Shown here piece after piece: positions 43,404 through 49,963 of a stretch of 49,963 bases of DNA. The stretch spans positions 1-49,963 of the forward strand of contig CANPJW010000017.1 of NCBI GenBank assembly GCA_947574505.1. The letters are read 5' to 3'. The translations under genes were made by a program, and so were the position numbers. The notes below the pieces were generated by a model that saw only the letters and a list, made by a program, of their open reading frames with translations, searched no databases and had not been told where the DNA came from. This stretch comes from an uncultured Bacteroides sp. (lineage in GTDB: Bacteria; Bacteroidota; Bacteroidia; Bacteroidales; Bacteroidaceae). Numbering within the stretch: the stretch's first letter is position 1; each line of letters opens with the position of its first letter.

Positions 43404-44090
43404 ATGAAGTATATTATTATCGGTTTAGGAAATTACGGCTATATGCTGGCCGAAGAATTGTCTGCATTGGGACACGAGATTATTGGTGCGGATATTAGTG
43501 AGAGCCGTGTGGACAGCATCAAAGACAAGATTGCCACTGCATTTGTGATTGACGCGACGGATGAACAGTCCTTGTCGGTTCTTCCGCTGAATAGTGTGGA
43601 CGTAGTGATTGTCGCGATTGGCGAGAATTTCGGTGCGTCTGTGCGGGTGGTAGCTTTGTTGAAACAGAAAAAGGTGACTCGTATTTATGCCCGTGCAATT
43701 GATGGGGTTCATAAAGCTGTGCTGGAAGCTTTCAGCCTGGAGAAAATATTGACACCGGAAGAGGACGCAGCCCGCAGTCTGGTACAATTACTTGATTTCG
43801 GGACAAACATGGAAGCTTTCCGCATTGATTCGGAATACTATGTCGTAAAGTTCACCGTACCGAGGAAGTTTGTGGGATACTTTGTCAATGAACTGAACTT
43901 GTATGAAGAATTCCATCTGAAACTCATCGGGCTGAAGCGTGCGGATAAAATAACCAATTGCCTGGGGATTTCCCTGACGGAACTTCATGTGAAGAACGAA
44001 TTGCCGGAGAATGAGAAAGTAGAAGAGGGGGATGAGCTGGTTTGCTACGGCAAATACCGGGATTTCCTGTCTTTTTGGAAGGCCATTTGA
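43404..44090 (+). CDS. trkA: Potassium uptake regulatory subunit TrkA/KtrA
   Basis: 228 aa, cytoplasmic. The N-terminal Rossmann (RCK-N) domain has the nucleotide loop GLGNYG at about 7-12, with ADIS closing the second strand and FVIDATDEQSL. The C-terminal RCK-C (TrkA-C) domain is at about 140-225. Single-copy RCK length, as in KtrA, not the doubled E. coli TrkA. It gates TrkH in response to ATP/ADP or NAD(H). It shares an operon with trkH, with a 4-base gap. Confidence 0.95.
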   Translation: MKYIIIGLGNYGYMLAEELSALGHEIIGADISESRVDSIKDKIATAFVIDATDEQSLSVLPLNSVDVVIVAIGENFGASVRVVALLKQKKVTRIYARAIDGVHKAVLEAFSLEKILTPEEDAARSLVQLLDFGTNMEAFRIDSEYYVVKFTVPRKFVGYFVNELNLYEEFHLKLIGLKRADKITNCLGISLTELHVKNELPENEKVEEGDELVCYGKYRDFLSFWKAI

Positions 44091-44125
44091 TGGTTGTTTA
44101 TGTCAACTTATCGAATATGTTTGGG

Positions 44126-44178
44126 AAAGCCGGATAATCTGTTGCAATCAGAAAAGACTACCATGATTATCCGGCTTT
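44126..44178. terminator. Terminator between trkA and the GH2 gene
   Basis: AAAGCCGGATAATC at 44126-44139 pairs with GATTATCCGGCTTT at 44165-44178, with a 25-nt loop and a T-rich end. It can end both convergent transcripts. Confidence 0.65.
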
Positions 44179-44207
44179 CTTATAAGGTCAAATTTGGAAT
44201 AGCGTAA

Positions 44208-46655
44208 TTATTTTGCTTGAAGACGGACTGTTCCGGCTTTCACACCGCTTGCTTTGGCAGTCAGTATGATTTCTCCGGCCATTTCATCCGTCTGTACAAT
44301 AGTGGTCAGCATTCCGTAGAAAGCGTGCATCTTCGGAAGATGGAATTGTTCCAGATTGGTAGGGTCGCCGTTGGCTACTGCCCGGAATTTTCCGGCTCCT
44401 TTTACAGAGAAGTTTATCAGGCGGCTATCTGCCGGGCAGAGGTTACCGTCCTTGTCTACTACTTTCACAGTGACATAAGCCAAGTCTTTTCCGTCAGCAG
44501 TCAGTTCGTTGCGGTTGCTCACCAGTTCGATATGATGAGGCTTACCGGCAGTGCGGACTGTCTTTTCTGCTGCAACTTTTCCGTCTTTGTTATAAGCTAC
44601 TACTCTAACTTCGCCCGGTTCATATACGGCATCCATCCACATCAAACGGTAACGGCTCTTCAAGGAACTGTTGTTCTTGCTTTGTTTGCCGTAGCTTTTT
44701 CCATTGATAAACAGTTCGGCTGTCGGGTAGTTGGTATATACGAATACCGGGGTTACTTCACCTTCACGTCCCGGCCAAGTCCAATGAGGAAGGATATGCA
44801 GCGTCTCTGCATTTTTGTTCCATACGCTACGGTAAAGATAGTAACGGTCTTTAGGAATACTGGCAAGGTCGATAATACCAAACATAGAACTATGATTCGG
44901 CCATGAATCGACATCATAAGGCGAAGGTTCGCCCAAGTAATCGAATCCTGTCCATACGAACTGCCCGATAGTCCAGTGGTTATCATCGGCTAAGGCGAAA
45001 TCTTCATCCGGGATATTTGACCACGGACATACTTCCACATCATACGAAGAACATTGGTGGTCTTCATATTTAGCTCCTTTTTTATCTTCCACCGGGAATT
45101 TATAGACTCCGCGTGAGCTGACGGTAGAAGCTGTCTCGCTGCCCAAAATCAAGTTCTGCGGAAGCTGGTCGTAAGATTCTTTATAACGTTGTGTACGATA
45201 GTTAAGTCCCGGTATGTCAATCATAGCCGCAAAGCCGTTGGCAAGCACGCAAGTTACCTGGTCCATTCCGCAAGTCACAGAACGGGTCGGGTCTTCACGG
45301 TGACAGATGTCTTGCAGGAACTTAGCCACTTTATAACCGACTGGGCTACACTGAGTAGGCACTTCATTACCAATACTCCACATTACCACACAAGGGTTAT
45401 TGCGGTAGTTGTGAAGCATATTCACCATGTCGCGTTCCGCCCATTCATCGAAATAACGGTGATAACCGTTGGTACATTTGGCAATATCCCATTCGTCGAA
45501 CGGTTCAATCATCATCATAAATCCCATTTCGTCACATAGTTCAACGAGTTCGGGGGCCGGCATGTTATGTGATGTACGGATGGCGTCACAACCCATATCT
45601 TTCAAAAGAGTAAGTTGGTGGCGGAGTGCCGCTACATTGATAGCCGCTCCCAACGGGCCTAAGTCGTGATGATTACATACTCCTTGGAACTTCCGGTGTT
45701 TTCCATTCAGGTAGAAACCTTTATCGGCGATGTACTCGATGCTACGGATACCAAAGCGGGTGGTGTAAGTATCTACCAGCTTGTTGTCTGCATAGATTTT
45801 GGAAATCGCTTTGTAGAGCGACGGGCTTTCCGGCGACCAGAGTTCAGGTGCATTTACAATGAAATTCTGTTCGAACGGCTGTCCGTGATTGATACGGCTT
45901 GTATTCTCTTTACGGGTAACTATTTTTCCGTCCGGTGAAAGAATATCCGTCTCTATGCGGATTTGCGTTTTCTCACCGGCATTGTCTATCTTTGTCTGCA
46001 GGTGCACGACTGCAAATTCCTTGCTCACATGAGGAGTTGTAATCTGTGTTCCCCATACAGGCACGTGGACTTTATCAGTAACAATCAGGTGCACGTTGCG
46101 ATACAAGCCCGCTCCCGGATACCAGCGCGAAGACTGCGGGCGGTTTTCCAGCCGTACAGCCAGTATATTACTCTTTCCGTCTTTATTCAGGAAAGGAGTG
46201 ACGTTACAATGGAAAGAATTGTAGCCGAAAGGCCAGAAACAGACTTCTTTCCCATTCACATAGATATGGGCTTCACTCATAGCGCCGTCGAAGAGCAAGG
46301 TTGCTTCTTTGCCGGCAGGAGTGTCAAAACTGGTACGATACCAACCGGAGCCTACATAAGGCAGTCCCCCGGTACGTCCTGTCTTTAAAGATGCTTTTTT
46401 CTCGAAGTTCTGCGTGATGGCAACATTCTGAAGGTCATTGTTCATGTCGAAAGGACCGAAAATAGCCCAGTCGTGCGGAATGACGACCGATTCCCATTTT
46501 GTGTCATTAAACTCCGGCTGACTGGCCTCTTTAAAATCTCCTTTACTGAACTTCCAGTTCTTCTCGAGCAGCGTCTCGCTGCGCTGCGCTTGCAGGCTGC
46601 AAGCTGCTCCCAACAAAAGTACAGTTACTAACTGTTTTTGGTGTTTCATGTTCAT
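44208..46655 (-). CDS. Secreted GH2 glycoside hydrolase (beta-galactosidase-like, DUF4982)
   Basis: 815 aa. Signal peptide ending SLQAQ. Sugar-binding jelly roll at about 25-190 (VIPHDWAIFGPFD), immunoglobulin-like domain at about 190-300, TIM barrel at about 300-600 with acid/base Glu431 (WSIGNEVP) and nucleophile Glu507 (LILGSETAS), then DUF4982 and an Ig-like C-terminus. Both catalytic residues are present. The family includes beta-galactosidases, beta-glucuronidases and others; the substrate is not readable. It is a lone gene between the potassium operon and the PL13 region. A link to glycosaminoglycan use (linker galactose or glucuronate) is only a guess. Confidence 0.9.
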   Translation of the reverse strand: MNMKHQKQLVTVLLLGAACSLQAQRSETLLEKNWKFSKGDFKEASQPEFNDTKWESVVIPHDWAIFGPFDMNNDLQNVAITQNFEKKASLKTGRTGGLPYVGSGWYRTSFDTPAGKEATLLFDGAMSEAHIYVNGKEVCFWPFGYNSFHCNVTPFLNKDGKSNILAVRLENRPQSSRWYPGAGLYRNVHLIVTDKVHVPVWGTQITTPHVSKEFAVVHLQTKIDNAGEKTQIRIETDILSPDGKIVTRKENTSRINHGQPFEQNFIVNAPELWSPESPSLYKAISKIYADNKLVDTYTTRFGIRSIEYIADKGFYLNGKHRKFQGVCNHHDLGPLGAAINVAALRHQLTLLKDMGCDAIRTSHNMPAPELVELCDEMGFMMMIEPFDEWDIAKCTNGYHRYFDEWAERDMVNMLHNYRNNPCVVMWSIGNEVPTQCSPVGYKVAKFLQDICHREDPTRSVTCGMDQVTCVLANGFAAMIDIPGLNYRTQRYKESYDQLPQNLILGSETASTVSSRGVYKFPVEDKKGAKYEDHQCSSYDVEVCPWSNIPDEDFALADDNHWTIGQFVWTGFDYLGEPSPYDVDSWPNHSSMFGIIDLASIPKDRYYLYRSVWNKNAETLHILPHWTWPGREGEVTPVFVYTNYPTAELFINGKSYGKQSKNNSSLKSRYRLMWMDAVYEPGEVRVVAYNKDGKVAAEKTVRTAGKPHHIELVSNRNELTADGKDLAYVTVKVVDKDGNLCPADSRLINFSVKGAGKFRAVANGDPTNLEQFHLPKMHAFYGMLTTIVQTDEMAGEIILTAKASGVKAGTVRLQAK

Positions 46656-46692
46656 TTTTTCTTTTCAGGTATAAATAATTTTGGATTCGGGG

Positions 46693-46700
46693 TAAAGATA
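46693..46700 (-). promoter_or_regulatory. Possible -7 box of the GH2 gene
   Basis: The minus strand reads TATCTTTA, one base off TAnnTTTG, 37 bases before the ATG at 46655. Confidence 0.35.
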
Positions 46701-46839
46701 TAAAAAAGCTTCCAATAAATTTGTCTCTTAAAGGTATTAAATAAATGAGTGGGTCTGTACTCCCAAACACTGTACTACTTGTTCATGGTATCAGATTTGC
46801 AAGATTTATTTCGTAAATGTAGGAAAAATGTCGGTTACA

Positions 46840-46871
46840 CTTGTAAATATCCCGCTCTTTTTGTTCCTTTG
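46840..46871 (+). promoter_or_regulatory. Possible promoter of the DUF4738 lipoprotein gene
   Basis: CTTG at 46840-46843, 20 bases, then TTCCTTTG at 46864-46871; one base off the -7 consensus. It is 29 bases before the ATG. Confidence 0.4.
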
Positions 46872-46900
46872 TTACCTATTTATAAACAGAAAACTTACGT

Positions 46901-47452
46901 ATGAGAAAACTAATTTATTTGCTTTTGTTGCCATTGGCAGTGGTTGCGACTGCTTGTGGCGGTAAAAAAGGAACTTCAAATAATGAATCAACGTTGGCAA
47001 CAATGGACAGTGTGGATGCTCACGGACTGCAACGTATGCAAACTTCCAAAAGCGAAATAGACTTTAAGTTTAAAGGAAAAGACTATCATTCCATGGTTTC
47101 GCGCACACCGGATGAAAATCTGCCTCATGTCGCCAACGAAATGGGAGATACCTATGTCGATAATAAAATCGTGTTGCGCCTGACACGTGGCAGCGAGAAA
47201 GTGTTTGATAAAACATTTACCAAGAATGATTTTTCATCCGTAGTAGATGCTAAATTCCTGTCGAATTCCGTCCTCGAAGGAATCGTGTATGACAAGACCA
47301 CTCCACAGGGAATAGTATATGCCGCCAGTGTTTGTTATCCGCAGACAGATTTGTATATGCCGCTTTCTATCACTATCACAGCCGATGGAAAAATGAGCAT
47401 ACAAAAAGTGGATATGCTTGAAGAAGCATACGATGACGAATCGTCCAATTGA
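46901..47452 (+). CDS. DUF4738-type lipoprotein
   Basis: 183 aa. Lipobox ATAC (Cys19) followed by GGKKGTSNN, then an all-beta single domain (DYHSMVSRTPDENLPHVANE, RGSEKVFDKTFTKNDFSSVV) with an acidic tail. The pattern fits DUF4738, a Bacteroidales lipoprotein family of unknown function. No catalytic motif. It is a monocistronic transcript ended by the hairpin at 47511-47537, and the PL13 gene follows on the same strand. Confidence 0.75.
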   Translation: MRKLIYLLLLPLAVVATACGGKKGTSNNESTLATMDSVDAHGLQRMQTSKSEIDFKFKGKDYHSMVSRTPDENLPHVANEMGDTYVDNKIVLRLTRGSEKVFDKTFTKNDFSSVVDAKFLSNSVLEGIVYDKTTPQGIVYAASVCYPQTDLYMPLSITITADGKMSIQKVDMLEEAYDDESSN

Positions 47453-47510
47453 GCCTGTGAGCGGGTATTGACAGCAGAATTACACAAATGTGAAAACATT
47501 TGAGACAAAA

Positions 47511-47537
47511 GAAAGGCAGCCGAAGAGGTTGCCTTTC
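47511..47537 (+). terminator. Terminator after the DUF4738 gene
   Basis: GAAAGGCAGCC pairs with GGTTGCCTTTC (one G-T) round a short loop; the next bases TATTTTTG also form the -7 box of the PL13 gene, so terminator and promoter are fused. Confidence 0.6.
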
Positions 47538-47538
47538 G

Positions 47539-47546
47539 TATTTTTG
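47539..47546 (+). promoter_or_regulatory. -7 box of the PL13 heparinase gene
   Basis: TATTTTTG (TAnnTTTG), 29 bases upstream of the ATG at 47576. No standard -33; the terminator stem occupies that place. Confidence 0.55.
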
Positions 47547-47575
47547 CACCGTCAACAAACTTAATACCAAATAGA

Positions 47576-48754
47576 ATGAAGAAAAACATTTTAGCTATCT
47601 GTGCGGTAGCGGTAGGATATATGGCAATGACCGCCCAGACTAAAAATACACAAACGCTGGTTCCGCTTGCCGAGCGTGTAAACGTACAGGCAGATTCGGC
47701 ACGTGTCGACCAGATAATAGACGGCTGTTGGGTAGCGGTCGGAACCAAAAAAACACATGCCATTCAACGCGACTTCACCCGTATGTTCAACGGCAAACCT
47801 TCTTATCGCTTTGAACTGAAAGAAGATGATAACACGTTGTCGGGTTACGCAAAAGGGGAAACAAAAGGGCGTGCGGAATTTTCTTATTGCTATGCAACTT
47901 CCGATGATTTCAAAGGGAAACCGGCCGATACGTATAAAAAGGCACAAATAATGAAAACTGTATATCATCATGGTAAAGGGGCTTGTCCGCAAGGTTCTTC
48001 CCGCGACTATGAGTTTTCGGTATATATCCCTTCTACACTGGGCAGTGATGTCTCGACAATTTTCGCCCAATGGCACGGGATGCCCGACCGTACCTTGGTG
48101 CAGACTCCGCAGGGCGAAGTGAAGACGCTGACAGTTGACGAATTCATCGAACTGGATAAGTCTACTATCTTCAAGAAAAACATAGGACACGAGAAAAAAG
48201 TCAAACTGGACAAGCAGGGCAATCCGGTTAAAGACAAACAAGGCAATCCGGTGTATGTAGCCGGCAAAGCCAACGGATGGCTGGTTGAACAGGGAGGATA
48301 CCCGCCACTGGCGTTCGGATTCTCAGGTGGCTGGTTTTATATCAAGGCAAACTCCGATCGTAGGTGGTTGACAGACAAAGATGACCGTTGCAACGCAAAT
48401 GTAGAGAGAACTCAGATTATGAAACCTGTGACATCTGAGTATAAAGCATCTACCATCGCCTACAAAATGCCTTTCGCAGACTTCCCGAAAGATTGCTGGA
48501 TTACATTCCGCATCCATATCGACTGGACGGTCTACGGAAAAGAAGCCGAAACAATCGTGAAGCCGGGTATGCTCGATGTGCAGATGGATTATCGGGACAA
48601 AGGAAAAAAGGTTAGTAAACATATCGTAGACAATGAGAAAATCCTGATTGGACGTAACGACAAAGACGGCTACTATTTTAAGTTCGGTATTTACCGTGTG
48701 GGTAATAGCACGAAGCCGGTATGTTACAATCTGGCAAACTATTCAGAAAGGTAA
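47576..48754 (+). CDS. Heparinase I-type lyase (PL13)
   Basis: 392 aa. Signal peptide (MKKNILAICAVAVGYMAMTA, cleaved near AQ), beta-jelly-roll lyase. Catalytic His167 in FAQWHGMPDRTL and Tyr373 in FGIYRVG correspond to His151 and Tyr357 of the B. thetaiotaomicron enzyme BT4675, both shifted by 16. The conserved HHGKGACPQGSSRDYEFSVY is also present. It cleaves highly sulfated heparin at N-sulfo-glucosamine to 2-O-sulfo-iduronate links. A tandem DKQGNPV duplication (about 220-233) sits in an exposed loop. It is functionally part of the heparan locus 6 kb away, but on the opposite strand with its own promoter. Confidence 0.96.
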   Translation: MKKNILAICAVAVGYMAMTAQTKNTQTLVPLAERVNVQADSARVDQIIDGCWVAVGTKKTHAIQRDFTRMFNGKPSYRFELKEDDNTLSGYAKGETKGRAEFSYCYATSDDFKGKPADTYKKAQIMKTVYHHGKGACPQGSSRDYEFSVYIPSTLGSDVSTIFAQWHGMPDRTLVQTPQGEVKTLTVDEFIELDKSTIFKKNIGHEKKVKLDKQGNPVKDKQGNPVYVAGKANGWLVEQGGYPPLAFGFSGGWFYIKANSDRRWLTDKDDRCNANVERTQIMKPVTSEYKASTIAYKMPFADFPKDCWITFRIHIDWTVYGKEAETIVKPGMLDVQMDYRDKGKKVSKHIVDNEKILIGRNDKDGYYFKFGIYRVGNSTKPVCYNLANYSER

Positions 48755-48780
48755 ATTAGTTAAAAAGGTAAAGAGGGAGT

Positions 48781-48822
48781 AATATCCGGATGTTCTTCAG
48801 TGGGCATCCGGATATTTTTTTA
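48781..48822 (+). terminator. Terminator after the PL13 gene
   Basis: AATATCCGGATG at 48781-48792 pairs with CATCCGGATATT at 48805-48816, followed by a T-run. Confidence 0.8.
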
Positions 48823-48954
48823 TGTGAATCTGGTAATATTAAAAAATGTCAATAATCACGTGTCGTTTAGTATATACGTTCCGGTTATGCAAAAAGATTC
48901 GTTCTTTTGCCGCCTGCCAAATGGTATATATGTATAAAATAACTAGCGATGTAA

Positions 48955-49902
48955 ATGATGAGTAAAAATGGATTTAGCCGATGTGGGGAACTCTACATCG
49001 GTCGTTTGCGAAAAGAGGGACGCCACTCTACAGCGCACGTCTACAAAAACGCCCTTTTTTCTTTCTGCAAATTTTGCGGCATATCCAATGTGTCGTTCAG
49101 GCAAGTCACCCGTGAGCGTTTACGACTATACGGTCAGTATCTTTGCGAGTGTGGGTTGAAGCCTAATACGGTTTCTACGTATATGCGCATGCTCCGTAGC
49201 ATTTACAATCGGGGGGTGGAAGCGGGGAATGCCTCTTACGTGCCGCGATTGTTCGGTGATGTCTATACAGGCGTGGATGTCCGTCAGAAAAAAGCTTTGC
49301 CTGCTGCCGAACTTCATAAACTCTTGTATGAAGACCCGAAGTCGGAACGTTTACGTCGTACGCAAGCCATTGCCGCCCTGATGTTTCAGTTTTGCGGAAT
49401 GTCGTTCGCCGACTTGGCTCACCTGGAGAAGTCGTCTTTGGACAGCAATGTGCTGCGTTATAACCGTGTCAAGACCAAGACTCCCATGAGTGTGGAGGTG
49501 CTGGACAGCGCAAAGGAGATGATTGAGCAACTACGGAACAAGCAGGAGTCTTTGCCCGATTGTCCGGATTATCTGTTTGATATTCTTCGTGGTGACAAGA
49601 AACGGAAAGATGTAGCATCTTATCGGGAATACCAGTCCGCTCTCCGTCGGTTTAATAATAGCCTGAAAGATTTGGCAAGAGTGTTGCATCTGAAATCTCC
49701 GGTTTCTTCCTACACGTTCCGGCACTCCTGGGCTACTACCGCCAAATACCGGGGAGTCTCAATTGAAATGATTAGTGAATCATTGGGGCATAAATCTATA
49801 AAAACCACACAAATCTACTTGAAAGGCTTCGGACTTGAAGAACGTACAAAGGTAAATAAAGGGAATTTATCTTACGTAAGAAACTACTGCACTAACAGAT
49901 GA
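48955..49902 (+). CDS. Tyrosine site-specific recombinase (Bacteroidales integrase type)
   Basis: 315 aa (or 314 from the second ATG at 48958). SAM-like core-binding domain at about 10-95, catalytic domain at about 115-300. Seen residues: Ser150 where Arg I is expected (CGMSFADLAHL), Lys at the beta-hairpin (RVKTKTPMSV), Tyr253-x-x-Arg256 in place of His-x-x-Arg (SYTFRHSWAT), His279 (LGHKSIKTT) and nucleophile Tyr288. Many Bacteroidetes recombinases and IntDOT also lack Arg I. Such genes often stand at the head of invertible or capsule loci in Bacteroides; what lies to the right is outside the window. Confidence 0.92.
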   Translation: MMSKNGFSRCGELYIGRLRKEGRHSTAHVYKNALFSFCKFCGISNVSFRQVTRERLRLYGQYLCECGLKPNTVSTYMRMLRSIYNRGVEAGNASYVPRLFGDVYTGVDVRQKKALPAAELHKLLYEDPKSERLRRTQAIAALMFQFCGMSFADLAHLEKSSLDSNVLRYNRVKTKTPMSVEVLDSAKEMIEQLRNKQESLPDCPDYLFDILRGDKKRKDVASYREYQSALRRFNNSLKDLARVLHLKSPVSSYTFRHSWATTAKYRGVSIEMISESLGHKSIKTTQIYLKGFGLEERTKVNKGNLSYVRNYCTNR

Positions 49903-49940
49903 TTTTGGCGTAATATATTGGCAATCAGTGGTAATAATCA

Positions 49941-49963
49941 TCCGTTACTTCTTAGGTAACGGA
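49941..49963. repeat. Hairpin at the right window edge
   Basis: TCCGTTAC at 49941-49948 and GTAACGGA at 49956-49963 with a 7-nt spacer. It follows the recombinase stop by 38 bases; terminator or recombination half-site cannot be decided because the sequence stops here. Confidence 0.45.

Noticed and set aside
47576..48754. Alginate or chondroitin lyase identity for the PL13 gene
   Set aside because: The spacing of His167 and Tyr373 and the HHGKGACPQGSS stretch match heparinase I, not other lyase families.

Overview
The window is chromosomal DNA of a gut Bacteroides. The evidence is a SusC/SusD pair, a one-protein hybrid two-component regulator, serine-type sulfatase chemistry, many lipoproteins with short Cys lipoboxes, and repeated promoter -7 boxes of the Bacteroidales form TAnnTTTG (one with a TTTG box exactly 19 bp upstream). 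Gene content and order of the central block match, from memory, the heparin/heparan sulfate utilisation locus of B. thetaiotaomicron (BT4652-BT4663 plus BT4675). The flanking genes differ, so a related Bacteroides species is likely. No rRNA, tRNA or CRISPR array was seen.

Layout. (1) 1-5791, minus strand: a type I restriction-modification operon in the order HTH regulator, hsdR, hsdM, antirepressor-like DNA-binding protein, Doc/Fic toxin-like protein, hsdS (cut by the window edge). (2) 5960-12226, minus: an orphan membrane/coiled-coil protein, an intergenic stretch with a possible small RNA and a strong hairpin, then a very large protein joining an exonuclease-like domain, a RecQ helicase and a UvrD/Rep helicase. 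Together with (1) this looks like a defence or genome-maintenance island. A broken C-terminal gene fragment lies at its right edge (12487-12651). (3) 12712-15654: housekeeping genes, namely a DUF4250 protein, an ECF sigma factor / small membrane protein / Spy-like secreted protein operon, and endonuclease IV. (4) 16559-41241, minus: the heparan sulfate locus. In transcription order it runs hybrid two-component sensor, surface PL12 lyase, surface glycan-binding lipoprotein, SusC, SusD, GH88, periplasmic PL12, sulfatase, PHP-domain protein, ROK kinase, PL15-like lyase. (5) 41570-44090, plus: a TrkH/TrkA potassium-uptake pair. (6) 44208-46655, minus: a secreted GH2 enzyme. (7) 46901-48754, plus: a DUF4738 lipoprotein and a PL13 heparinase I, which is the detached last member of the heparin system. 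(8) 48955-49902: a tyrosine recombinase, followed by a hairpin at the window end.

How the heparan genes should work together (family knowledge applied to the order seen): the surface PL12 and the glycan-binding protein cut and hold heparan sulfate, SusCD imports oligosaccharides, periplasmic PL12, PL15 and PL13 lyases cut them to unsaturated disaccharides, GH88 removes the unsaturated uronate, the sulfatase desulfates glucosamine, and the ROK kinase phosphorylates the released hexosamine. The PHP-domain protein is the member with no known job. The hybrid sensor is expected to read oligosaccharide in the periplasm and activate the promoter upstream of the surface PL12.

Most notable non-gene structures: two large imperfect inverted repeats, each with a perfect 18-bp core pair, one just beyond each end of the enzyme/transport block (about 16053-16300 and 36820-36965); terminator-like hairpins inside the locus (23559-23591, 27124-27178); direct repeats next to the locus promoter; and a degraded TrpB-like gene fragment at 41320-41451.
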